A program made the position numbers and the translations under genes. From Gammaproteobacteria bacterium (lineage in GTDB: Bacteria; Pseudomonadota; Gammaproteobacteria; GRL18), in assembly GCA_023144715.1 (NCBI GenBank), contig JAGLFC010000079.1, positions 1 to 12,286 of the forward strand: a stretch of 12,286 nt of DNA, in the 5' to 3' direction. Below, piece by piece: positions 1-7,595 of the stretch; the first letter of the stretch is position 1, and each line of letters starts with the position of its first letter. Under the pieces are notes generated by a model, which saw nothing but the letters and a program-made list of their open reading frames with translations, was not told where the DNA came from and did not search any database.

Positions 1-15
1 TAATACATTAAACAT
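1..15 (-). CDS. Start of an unidentified downstream gene (partial, first 5 codons only)
   Basis: On the minus strand an ATG at bases 15-13 is preceded by a consensus AGGAG (28-24) with an 8-base spacer. The reading frame stays open to the window edge and encodes M-F-N-V-L. The start lies 48 bases after the stop codon of the RND permease on the same strand, so it would be the next gene of that operon. Five residues are too few to suggest a product. An adaptor or outer-membrane partner of the pump is possible, but nothing visible supports it. The ribosome binding site and spacing are observed; that this is a gene is inferred. Confidence 0.5.
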
Positions 16-23
16 TAAATTTA

Positions 24-28
24 CTCCT
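24..28 (-). promoter_or_regulatory. Ribosome binding site for the edge gene
   Basis: AGGAG on the minus strand, 8 bases before the ATG at 15. It is among the strongest Shine-Dalgarno matches in the window and is the main reason for calling a gene start here. Confidence 0.5.
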
Positions 29-63
29 AAATAATATTGCTTTATTCTAACTGATTTGAATGA

Positions 64-3000
64 TTATTGCTCTTCAAACAATAAATGCTTCAATTTAAAA
101 TGCACTGACTCATGTATGGATAAAAAAACAGGAATAATAATTAATACCAATACTGTGGCAAAGGCTAAACCAAAAGCAATGGATACCGCCATTGGAATTA
201 AAAATTGTGCCTGTAATGAGGTTTCAAATAATAATGGGGTTAAGCCTGCAATCGTCGTTAATGAAGTTAATAATACCGCTCGTAAACGTTGTACAGAGGC
301 TTCTATTAACGCCTCATTCACTCTCATGCCTTTATCCCTAAGACGTTTATAAAAACTGACTAAAATAATAGAATCATTGACGACAATGCCGGATAAACCA
401 AAAAATCCAAAAATGGATAATAAAGTAAGATCAATACCCTGAATCCAATGCCCCCACAACGCACCCACTAAACCAAAGGGAATAATTGCCATGACCACCA
501 AAGGCCAACCATAGGAAGAAAATACCCAAGTTAACACAATATAAATTAAGGTGAGACCAAGAATGCCTCCCCATTTCATATCCATCATGGTTTCTTTTTG
601 ATCGGCTGCTCGCCCTTCAAAACTGTAATCAATCCAATATTTTTGTTTCAGTTCGGGAAGCACCTTTTCTTCTAAAGAAGCAATGATTTTATTAACATTA
701 TTCACACTGGAATTAACTTCGCCCGATACTTCTAATGCGAGTTTACCTTCGGCATGACGCAAGACTTCAAAACCATGCCTTACCGTCCATTTTGCCACAC
801 TGGTCAACGGCACAAATTCACCTTCTGGCGTGCGAATATTAATACGTTCCAAGGTATTAATTTGATCGCGTTCTTGCTTGGGTAATTGAACACGCACTTC
901 AACTTCATCCGCACCATCTTGAAAAATTTGTACCAAATTACCATCAAAGGCTGTACGTAATTGTTGACCAATATCCGTTACAGTCAAGCCTAACACTTCT
1001 CCCCTAGGGCGTAGCGTATAAATCAGTTGTTCTTTACCATAAGGCATATCATCATCCACGCCATACACACCTTCAATACTTCGTAATGCTTGGGAGAGTT
1101 CGGTGGCAGCTTGTTTTAATTGATCATTATCAGAGCCATTGAGGCGTATGGCTATATCACTGCCTTGAGGACCTGTTTTGCGAGAGACAATGGTGATATT
1201 ATCCATACCTGCCACTGTCTCTAATTTACTTCTCCATAAGGCAATAAATTCTGGATTGCGTACACTGCGTTGATCCGATTCAACCAATTGTACAAAAATA
1301 GCCCCAAGTTGATCACCTTTTTTGCGTGAAGTGCCTCCACTAAAAGAGCTACCACTAATCGTTACCGCAATTTCAACTAAATCACCGCCCAACTCATTAT
1401 CCGTTTCAATCAGTTTTTCTTCCATCTTTTTGAGATAAGCATTGGTTTGTTCTCGTGATGTCCCTGAAATAAAACTGGTATTGGCATAAATAATTTGTGC
1501 TTCTGGTGATGGAAAAAAACTAAAATTAATACGACCCCCTGCTAATAATCCTATTGTTGAAATAAGACTGGATAAAACAAGTGCGACCACAATCGCACGA
1601 TGATTTAGAGACCAAGTAATAAAAAGGCGAAATTTATTTTGTCGAAAAGAATCAAAAGCTTGATCTAAAAATTCACGTACTGTGCGTTTTTTATGGTTAT
1701 TAAGAGGTTTATCAGAGCTAGCATCAGTGCGTTTAATATGTGAAAAGGCATTACGTAAATGCCCCGGTAATACAAAAAAACTTTCAATTAATGATGCAAA
1801 AATAACACAGATAACAATCAAAGGAATATCAAATAAAATATTACCCATAATGCCACCAATCATCATTAAGGGTAAAAAAGCAGCAATCGTGGTCAATGAA
1901 GAAGCAATCACAGGCACAAACATTCTGGTTGCCCCCCCTTCTGCTGCTAATAAAGGTGCTTCACCACTTTGATAATGTGATAAAGCATCTTCACCCACCA
2001 CAATAGCATCATCAACAATAATGCCTAATGCCATAATCAAACCAAAAAGGCTGATCATATTAATCGTACCACCCACGGCATATAAAATGGCCAAGGTTGC
2101 CATAAATGAAATAGGAATCCCTACTGCCACCCAAAAAGCAACTCGGGCATTTAAAAACAAATATAATATGAGTACTACAAGTAGTAATCCACCACCCCCA
2201 TTTTTAACCAGTAGATAGATACGGTCACGGATCATTTGCCAACTGGCATCAAAAACCTCAAGTTTTATATTAGGCGGTAAAGTCGCCTTTTTCTCAGCAA
2301 GCCAACTTTTTAAAATATCAGCAGCCTGTAAGGCATCACCCTTTTCAGTACGTTGCAATGCCAATTCAGCTACGGCCAACCCATCTTTAAAACGCAACAC
2401 CCCCTCAGTTTCAGGTTGTCGTTTTATGTCTGCCACATCACCTAAACGTACAAAATTAGTGGTATTAGTCAAAATGGGAATATGAGCAAAATCCATTTCA
2501 CTCCGTGCCTGATTTAAGCTACGTAATTCTTTTGCATTATGTTGCCCACCCAAAGTGCCTGCGGGTAAATCTTGGCTAAAAGTATTAATACGGTTGCTGA
2601 TGTCATCCAAAGTAAGTTCTAAATATTGCAATTGTTCAATAGGCACTTCAATGGTCACTTGTTCATCAGGTAAGCCATTAATATCCACCTTATCAATCCC
2701 TAATGCCAATAACTCTAACTCAAATTGATTGGTTAAGGTTCTTAATTCAGTTAGATCAGAGACTCCTGATACTAGAATTTTTGCAATGCCTTCATAACGT
2801 ATTAGATTTTCAACTTGAGGTTTTTCAGCATCTTTAGGTAAGTTACGAAATTCATCCACTTTTTGCTTGACTCGGTCTATCGCCAGAATCATATCCGTAC
2901 CTTCATTAAACTCTAATTGAATCGACGAGACATTTTGAGCCGAGGTTGAAGTCAAATTTTTGACATTATCAACGGATTTAAGAGATTGTTCTAAGGGAAT

Positions 3001-3192
3001 GGTAATGCCTCGTTCTATATCTTCAGCACTTGCACCACTCCAAATCACTCGAACACTGACACGATCCAGTTCAAAGGTTGGGAAAAATTGAATGTTAAGC
3101 CTATCTAAGGCAAAAATACCCGATAAGATCATAATCATCATTAATAAGTTAGCAGCCACTTTATGATGAGCAAAAATAGATAAAAGTTTCAT
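64..3192 (-). CDS. RND-family efflux transporter, inner-membrane permease subunit
   Basis: This is a large resistance-nodulation-division permease that would use the proton gradient to export substrates, working in a trimer with a periplasmic adaptor and an outer-membrane channel. The length (1042 residues from the ATG at 3192) matches the AcrB/MdtB class. An N-terminal helix is followed by a large periplasmic part, a helix cluster, a second periplasmic part and a C-terminal helix cluster. The proton-relay Asp pair is present in G-I-I-V-D-D-A-I-V-V (Asp394-Asp395 from this start). In the C-terminal cluster the motif V-V-N-D-S-I-I-L stands where AcrB has its relay Lys940, so Asn replaces Lys. 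This suggests a branch other than classical HAE1 drug pumps, so the substrate is not predicted. The start is uncertain. The frame is open to a TTG at 3228 (1054 residues), and neither start has a good ribosome binding site. I prefer ATG because it gives the usual short cytoplasmic tail before the first helix. No adaptor gene lies upstream, which is unusual. Confidence 0.93.
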   Translation of the reverse strand: MKLLSIFAHHKVAANLLMMIMILSGIFALDRLNIQFFPTFELDRVSVRVIWSGASAEDIERGITIPLEQSLKSVDNVKNLTSTSAQNVSSIQLEFNEGTDMILAIDRVKQKVDEFRNLPKDAEKPQVENLIRYEGIAKILVSGVSDLTELRTLTNQFELELLALGIDKVDINGLPDEQVTIEVPIEQLQYLELTLDDISNRINTFSQDLPAGTLGGQHNAKELRSLNQARSEMDFAHIPILTNTTNFVRLGDVADIKRQPETEGVLRFKDGLAVAELALQRTEKGDALQAADILKSWLAEKKATLPPNIKLEVFDASWQMIRDRIYLLVKNGGGGLLLVVLILYLFLNARVAFWVAVGIPISFMATLAILYAVGGTINMISLFGLIMALGIIVDDAIVVGEDALSHYQSGEAPLLAAEGGATRMFVPVIASSLTTIAAFLPLMMIGGIMGNILFDIPLIVICVIFASLIESFFVLPGHLRNAFSHIKRTDASSDKPLNNHKKRTVREFLDQAFDSFRQNKFRLFITWSLNHRAIVVALVLSSLISTIGLLAGGRINFSFFPSPEAQIIYANTSFISGTSREQTNAYLKKMEEKLIETDNELGGDLVEIAVTISGSSFSGGTSRKKGDQLGAIFVQLVESDQRSVRNPEFIALWRSKLETVAGMDNITIVSRKTGPQGSDIAIRLNGSDNDQLKQAATELSQALRSIEGVYGVDDDMPYGKEQLIYTLRPRGEVLGLTVTDIGQQLRTAFDGNLVQIFQDGADEVEVRVQLPKQERDQINTLERINIRTPEGEFVPLTSVAKWTVRHGFEVLRHAEGKLALEVSGEVNSSVNNVNKIIASLEEKVLPELKQKYWIDYSFEGRAADQKETMMDMKWGGILGLTLIYIVLTWVFSSYGWPLVVMAIIPFGLVGALWGHWIQGIDLTLLSIFGFFGLSGIVVNDSIILVSFYKRLRDKGMRVNEALIEASVQRLRAVLLTSLTTIAGLTPLLFETSLQAQFLIPMAVSIAFGLAFATVLVLIIIPVFLSIHESVHFKLKHLLFEEQ

Positions 3193-3382
3193 GGTGAACA
3201 GTATATCTGTTATCACTTTTTTAACCAAATATTTTTCTCACACCTAAAATAAATTGTACGAATTAGTGTAATCTCAGCTATATCAATCAAGCCTATTAAT
3301 CTTTTACATTTTATGTGACAGAAAGCATATTAAACCACTATGAGTCCGCTAAAATTGGCTAGAGTTATCTTCTTATGTTTGC

Positions 3383-3388
3383 TATACT
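3383..3388 (+). promoter_or_regulatory. Possible -10 box for the repeat-protein gene
   Basis: TATACT differs from the TATAAT consensus at one base and lies 46 bases before the ATG at 3435. The best -35 with a 17-base spacer is TAGAGT at 3360-3365, a poor match. An overlapping candidate, TATAGT, lies at 3396-3401. The 206-base gap between the two divergent genes must hold promoters for both. For the minus-strand permease the best -10 seen is TACAAT (complement of 3253-3258), without a convincing -35. Confidence 0.35.
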
Positions 3389-3434
3389 TATTGCATATAG
3401 TTAATTTAAATAATAGATTCAGTACGAGGATAAC

Positions 3435-5024
3435 ATGAAAAATAAATACTATTTAGAGACATTTATTTTGCTTATTATGATGTTCTTTTTCATCATAACC
3501 GCAAATGCACAAACAATTGCTGATGATATTAATATTTATCGTGATAAAGAAAATAATAGCTGGGATGGCGGACTTAAACCCAATCCTTTTTTGGATAAAA
3601 TATCAGATTCAGATGATATGACAAGAGCCTCTGAAGGCAAAAATTTTCAAACACCTTTTAGTAGTTATCGTTGTGATGAGCAAGGTTATATTACTTACTG
3701 TTCTAATAGTGAAACACACTTAGAAAATGATAGTTCATCCTCTTATATTGATGGCTTGCTACAAAAAATGGCTAACGATTCTAAATCTCCTATATATAAT
3801 AATAAATATACAGAAGTAGGTTGTTCGTCAACAGGCTACTATGCACAAAATAATCCATCAAACTCACTCATAACAACACAGCAAGAAACAAAAACGACCA
3901 CGACCACAAAAACAAAAATAAATCCAACAGACTTAGTCACCACCCAAACAGAAACAAAAACAACCACGACCACAAAAACAAAAGTAAAAACAACAGAATT
4001 AGTCACCACCCAAACAGTAACAACCACAACCACCACCACAAAAACAAAACCAACGGGTGTTGAAGGTGAAGAGGATGAAATACTAGAAGAAATAGTCACC
4101 GTTGATCAAGAAACCCTTACTGTAGCTAATGATACTCCCTTAGGTTCAGATATAAGCACATCAACAGAGACAGAAGGGCCTGACGCACATCATATAACAA
4201 CCGTGATATTAACCGTCACAGAAACTCTAGTCGCACAAAGCACTGTGGAAAGTGGAGATGATGAGATAATCGAAGAAACAGTTAACGTAACCACCAGCAC
4301 AACGATTGTACCCAATGATACTCCCTTAGGTTCAGACTCTAATACAGAAACAAATACCGAAGGACCTGATGAAAATCAAATAACAACGGTGACATTAACC
4401 GTCACAGACACTTTAGTCACACAAAGTATTTCTGGAGGTGGGGACGATGAGATAATCGAAGAAACAGTTAACGTAACCACAAGCACAACGATTGTATCCA
4501 ATGATACTCCCTTAGGTTCAGACTCTAATACAGAAACAAATACCGAAGGACCTGATGAAAATAACATAGTAATCGTGACCGTAACCGTCACCGAAACATT
4601 AGTTAAGCAAGAAGTCGCCACAGACACAGTAACAGTAATCTATCATTCTAATGCCGTATGTGCGTTTAAAAATACAGGACCAACCGATACTTCTGCTTAT
4701 ACATGGGATCGTAATACGTTGGTTATGCATTTACCTGCGGTAAAAATAAGTGAAAATGAATTTTATAGGGTGCGTTTATATGAACGAAGTAATGAAAATG
4801 TTGAGGTAAGAAATTATGCCTTACTTCATCCTGATCAAGTCTATGGAAAAATATATCATGCCACTTATGAATACGGTATTCTCACTATTCCTAAGTTAGA
4901 AATTACTGAATGGAAAATAGGTTTCACTACTACCACAAGGATCTATAGAGCGACATTTGAGGATGTAGGCTTATTAGAGTTTAGATTACTTTCATTAGAA
5001 CCTTATATAGAGATAGAGGAATAA
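3435..5024 (+). CDS. Predicted exported Thr-rich repeat protein of unknown function
   Basis: Not recognised as a named family. The 529-residue product begins with a typical signal peptide: Lys near the N-terminus, a hydrophobic stretch at about residues 10-22, and a likely cleavage site after A-N-A at residue 25. Residues 26-144 form a non-repetitive polar region with Cys80, Cys89 and Cys130. Next come three 22-residue repeats (145 to about 208) around Lys-flanked Thr runs. Three 62-residue repeats follow (212 to about 397). Each has an acidic patch (D-D-E-I-I-E-E), alternating Thr/Val strands, a conserved N-D-T-P-L-G-S-D turn and T-E-G-P-D. The last 130 residues are non-repetitive, contain Cys409 and look beta-rich. 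No lipobox, sortase motif or C-terminal membrane helix is seen, so a secreted or periplasmic location is most likely. A GAGGA ends 4 bases before the ATG and supports the start. The gene stands alone, divergent from the efflux permease and convergent with pnp. A role in surface structure or adhesion is a guess from composition only. Confidence 0.85.
   Translation: MKNKYYLETFILLIMMFFFIITANAQTIADDINIYRDKENNSWDGGLKPNPFLDKISDSDDMTRASEGKNFQTPFSSYRCDEQGYITYCSNSETHLENDSSSSYIDGLLQKMANDSKSPIYNNKYTEVGCSSTGYYAQNNPSNSLITTQQETKTTTTTKTKINPTDLVTTQTETKTTTTTKTKVKTTELVTTQTVTTTTTTTKTKPTGVEGEEDEILEEIVTVDQETLTVANDTPLGSDISTSTETEGPDAHHITTVILTVTETLVAQSTVESGDDEIIEETVNVTTSTTIVPNDTPLGSDSNTETNTEGPDENQITTVTLTVTDTLVTQSISGGGDDEIIEETVNVTTSTTIVSNDTPLGSDSNTETNTEGPDENNIVIVTVTVTETLVKQEVATDTVTVIYHSNAVCAFKNTGPTDTSAYTWDRNTLVMHLPAVKISENEFYRVRLYERSNENVEVRNYALLHPDQVYGKIYHATYEYGILTIPKLEITEWKIGFTTTTRIYRATFEDVGLLEFRLLSLEPYIEIEE
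3867..4058 (+). repeat. Three in-frame 66-bp Thr-rich tandem repeats
   Basis: Units start at 3867, 3933 and 3999, each with a Leu codon; the third is slightly short. Each encodes L-(I/V)-T-T-Q followed by a Thr run and K-T-K. The first two are closely similar in DNA; the third has lost a Lys codon in favour of extra Thr codons. Nearly all Thr codons are ACA or ACC, which makes this stretch very rich in A and C on the plus strand. Confidence 0.85.
4068..4622 (+). repeat. Three in-frame 186-bp tandem repeats
   Basis: Units start at about 4068, 4254 and 4440, with exactly 186 bases (62 codons) between equivalent positions; the E-I codon pair recurs at 4077, 4263 and 4449. Units 2 and 3 are almost identical in DNA over roughly the first 120 bases, with only two substitutions in the first 110 or so. 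Unit 1 is clearly diverged but keeps N-D-T-P-L-G-S-D and T-E-G-P-D. The pattern fits an old duplication followed by a recent one, or recent homogenisation, of units 2 and 3. Confidence 0.92.
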
Positions 5025-5053
5025 TACAGTAGAAAGGCAGATATGATAAACAG

Positions 5054-5084
5054 TTAACACCTGATAATAAATATCAGGTGTTAA
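5054..5084. terminator. Perfect 13-bp hairpin between convergent genes, probable bidirectional terminator
   Basis: The arms at 5054-5066 and 5072-5084 are perfect complements with a 5-base loop. The hairpin sits in the 73-base gap between the end of the plus-strand repeat-protein gene and the end of minus-strand pnp. Neither side has a strong U tract; the minus-strand side continues CTGTTTATC, and the plus side lacks a T run. It may therefore act as a weak terminator or as a 3'-end stabiliser for both messages. The hairpin is certain; its role is inferred. Confidence 0.65.
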
Positions 5085-5097
5085 TACAGACTAAAGA

Positions 5098-7221
5098 CTA
5101 CTCTGACTCTGCTTCATTTGAATTTTCAGAAGCTTGTTCAGCAGCAATTGCTTTCATACTCAAACGGATACGACCTTGCTTATCAATTTCAAGTACTTTC
5201 ACATCAACTGATTCACCTTCAGATAACTTATCAGTCACATTATTGACACGCTCTTCACAAATTTGTGAGATATGAACTAAACCATCCTTACCTGGAATAA
5301 TCGTGACAAAGGCACCAAAGTCCATAATTTTTGTAACACGACCATTATAGATTTTACCCACTTCAACATCCTGAGTAATTTCTTCAATACGACGTTTACA
5401 TTCCTGAGCAGCAGCATTATCAGCAGAAGAAATTTTTACAATACCTTCTTCATTAATATCAATATTAGCACCTGTTTCTTCACTGAGTGCCTTGATAGTA
5501 GAACCACCCTTACCAATCACATCACGAATTTTTTCAGGATTAATTTGTACCGTAATAATACGCGGTGCATAATCAGACATATCAGTATTTTCTGAAGCAA
5601 TAACAGTATTCATTTGATCGAGAATATTGAGGCGTGCATCTTTGGCTTGTGCTAAAGCAATCTCCATGATTTCTTTAGTAATACCTTCGATCTTAATATC
5701 CATCTGTAGGGCATTCACACCGTTTTCAGTCCCTGCAACTTTAAAGTCCATATCCCCTAAATGATCTTCATCACCTAGAATATCAGTCAATACTGCAAAG
5801 CCATCGTCTTCTTTGATTAGACCCATTGCAATACCAGCAACAGGAGAAGAAATAGGAACACCCGCATCCATTAGTGATAAACTGGTACCACACACAGAAG
5901 CCATAGAGCTGGAACCATTGGATTCTGTAATTTCTGATACCACACGAATGGTATAAGGAAATTCTTCAACCGTTGGTAAGACGGCAGCCACACCCCGTTT
6001 AGCCAGACGACCATGACCAATTTCACGACGTTTGGGTGTACCCACACGACCTGTTTCACCCACACTATAAGGAGGGAAATTATAATGCAACATAAAGGAG
6101 TCTTTATAACTGCCTTCTAAAGCATCAATAATTTGAGCATCTCGGGCTGTGCCTAGTGTTGTCACTACTAATGCTTGAGTTTCACCACGAGTAAACAATG
6201 CTGAACCATGAGTACGTTCTAAAACACCTGTACGCATATATAAAGGACGTACTGTTTTTGTATCACGACCATCAATACGTGGATTACCTGCAATAATACT
6301 GCTGCGTACCACTTTCTTTTCTAATTTATAGAACGTACCTGATAAGTCACTATCAGACCATTTTGCGTCATCTGCACCACAGATTTTTTCGATTAATGCT
6401 GAACGAATAGTATCGAGTTTATTTAAACGCTCTAATTTATCACTGATTTGGTAGGCTTCTGTCACTGCTGTTTCACATTCAGCATTCACAGTATTAAGCA
6501 GTTCTTCATCAACTTCAGGAGCAATATACTCGCTCTTAGCATTGCCCACTTCTGCAACAAAGGCTTTTATTTCATCAATGACAACCTTTGATTGCTCATG
6601 TCCGTACATAACGGCACCGAGCATAATATCTTCTGATAATTCATCTGCTTCTGATTCAACCATCAATACAGCACTGTCTGTACCTGCAACAATTAAGTCC
6701 AACTCTGATTCATCTAATTGTTCACGTGAAGGGTTTAATGTATATTCATCATCAATATAACCCACACGACAACAGCCTACAGGACCATTAAAAGGGACAT
6801 CTGCAAGAGAAACCGCAGCAGACGCACCAATCATTGCTGGAATATCAGGATCGATATCAGGATTTAATGAAACCACCGTACAAATCACTTGGATTTCATT
6901 ATAGTAGCCCTTAGGAAATAAAGGACGTAAAGGACGGTCAATGAGACGTGAAACCAGTGTTTCATTTTCACTAGGACGACCTTCACGTTTAAAGAATCCA
7001 CCTGGAATTTTACCAGCGGCATAGGCTTTTTCTTGATAATCAATGGTCAGAGGGAAAAAATCAGCACCAGGACGTGCTTCTTTTTTTGCCACGGCAGTGA
7101 CGAAAACAGAAGTTCCGCCAACACTGACCATAACCGCTCCTGAAGCTTGGCGTGCAATTTCGCCTGTTTCAAGAGTAATCGTATCTTGTCCAAACTGGAA
7201 TGTTCTTTTAATCGGGGTCAC
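5098..7221 (-). CDS. pnp: Polyribonucleotide nucleotidyltransferase (PNPase)
   Basis: This enzyme is a phosphorolytic 3'-to-5' exoribonuclease. It degrades RNA to nucleoside diphosphates using phosphate, can run in reverse to add tails, and in proteobacteria is a partner of RNase E in the degradosome. The 707 residues (E. coli 711) carry the full domain order: RNase PH-like core 1 (about 12-143), an all-helical linker (about 146-300), catalytic RNase PH core 2 (about 315-545), a KH domain with G-K-G-G at 570-573, and an S1 domain (about 619-690). The conserved catalytic segment L-G-D-E-D-H-L-G-D-M-D includes Asp486 and Asp492. The tail is short and acidic. The start is GTG at 7221; a CGGAG lies 10 bases upstream, and the protein begins at the family's usual position. 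It follows rpsO across a 103-base leader with a terminator-like hairpin. In E. coli the equivalent leader is cut by RNase III and PNPase represses itself there; similar control here is inferred. Confidence 0.98.
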   Translation of the reverse strand: MTPIKRTFQFGQDTITLETGEIARQASGAVMVSVGGTSVFVTAVAKKEARPGADFFPLTIDYQEKAYAAGKIPGGFFKREGRPSENETLVSRLIDRPLRPLFPKGYYNEIQVICTVVSLNPDIDPDIPAMIGASAAVSLADVPFNGPVGCCRVGYIDDEYTLNPSREQLDESELDLIVAGTDSAVLMVESEADELSEDIMLGAVMYGHEQSKVVIDEIKAFVAEVGNAKSEYIAPEVDEELLNTVNAECETAVTEAYQISDKLERLNKLDTIRSALIEKICGADDAKWSDSDLSGTFYKLEKKVVRSSIIAGNPRIDGRDTKTVRPLYMRTGVLERTHGSALFTRGETQALVVTTLGTARDAQIIDALEGSYKDSFMLHYNFPPYSVGETGRVGTPKRREIGHGRLAKRGVAAVLPTVEEFPYTIRVVSEITESNGSSSMASVCGTSLSLMDAGVPISSPVAGIAMGLIKEDDGFAVLTDILGDEDHLGDMDFKVAGTENGVNALQMDIKIEGITKEIMEIALAQAKDARLNILDQMNTVIASENTDMSDYAPRIITVQINPEKIRDVIGKGGSTIKALSEETGANIDINEEGIVKISSADNAAAQECKRRIEEITQDVEVGKIYNGRVTKIMDFGAFVTIIPGKDGLVHISQICEERVNNVTDKLSEGESVDVKVLEIDKQGRIRLSMKAIAAEQASENSNEAESE

Positions 7222-7247
7222 GCTATTTTTGCTCCGTTTATTCGGAT

Positions 7248-7296
7248 GAAAAAAAACCTAAGCAAAAAATAGTTATAAAATAGATTCTGCTTAGGT
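7248..7296 (-). terminator. Rho-independent terminator-like hairpin between rpsO and pnp
   Basis: On the minus strand A-C-C-T-A-A-G-C-A (7296-7288) pairs perfectly with T-G-C-T-T-A-G-G-T (7264-7256). The stem can extend by about three pairs (one G-U, two A-U) into a long AT-rich loop. It is followed at once by eight T residues (complement of 7249-7256, the first shared with the stem). The position, 28 bases after the rpsO stop, matches the partial terminator in the E. coli rpsO-pnp region. As pnp shows no obvious promoter of its own in this gap, read-through from rpsO probably feeds it. The structure could also be the ribonuclease processing site of the pnp leader. Confidence 0.75.
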
Positions 7297-7324
7297 ATTT
7301 TTGTATTGGATAACTCGCCTTCTT

Positions 7325-7591
7325 TTACTTACGAAGACCTAGTTTTGTGATAAGTGTTGTATAACGTTCACGGTCTTTTTTATTAAGATAATCAAGCATT
7401 TTACGACGCTTGCTTACCATTCTTAATAAACCTTGACGTGAATGAAAGTCATGGTTATGTACTTTAAAATGTTCCGTTAAATCATTAATTTTAGCGGTTA
7501 ATATGGCAACTTGAACTTCTGGAGAACCCGTATCATTGGTACCACGACCATATTCACTCACTAATTCGCTCTTTTGCTGTACTGAAATCAT
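7325..7591 (-). CDS. rpsO: Small ribosomal subunit protein S15
   Basis: S15 is a primary binder of the central domain of 16S rRNA. It organises the 30S platform and contributes to a bridge with the 50S subunit. The 88 residues align along their whole length with E. coli S15 (89), including N-D-T-G-S-P-E-V-Q-V, H-S-R-Q-G-L-L-R-M-V, R-R-K-M-L-D-Y-L and the C-terminal L-G-L-R-K. The ATG at 7591 is preceded by AGGA with a 7-base spacer. It has its own promoter and a leader of about 130 bases with a stable hairpin, which suggests the translational self-control known for S15 in E. coli. pnp follows on the same strand. Confidence 0.98.
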   Translation of the reverse strand: MISVQQKSELVSEYGRGTNDTGSPEVQVAILTAKINDLTEHFKVHNHDFHSRQGLLRMVSKRRKMLDYLNKKDRERYTTLITKLGLRK

Positions 7592-7595
7592 TTTT

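Noticed and set aside
1682..2218. Plus-strand ORFs opposite the RND permease
   Set aside because: Both lie inside a strongly supported permease frame and have compositions expected of antisense translation of membrane helices.
3192..3228. TTG at 3228 as the permease start
   Set aside because: It is not excluded, but TTG is rare, its ribosome binding site is weak, and the extra 12 residues are not typical of the family's N-terminus; ATG at 3192 is preferred at modest confidence.
3229..3434. A small gene or RNA in the divergent intergenic region
   Set aside because: No open frame with a ribosome binding site and no stable hairpin was seen; the region is explained by two promoters.
3839..4099. 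Minus-strand ORF rich in Val/Phe, resembling a membrane protein
   Set aside because: It is the antisense of the Thr codon repeats: ACA/ACC read in reverse gives GTT/GTG-type codons. It has no ribosome binding site and lies wholly inside the plus-strand gene.
3867..4622. CRISPR or other non-coding repeat array
   Set aside because: Both periods (66 and 186 bases) are contiguous multiples of three inside one open frame, with no unique spacers and no cas genes.
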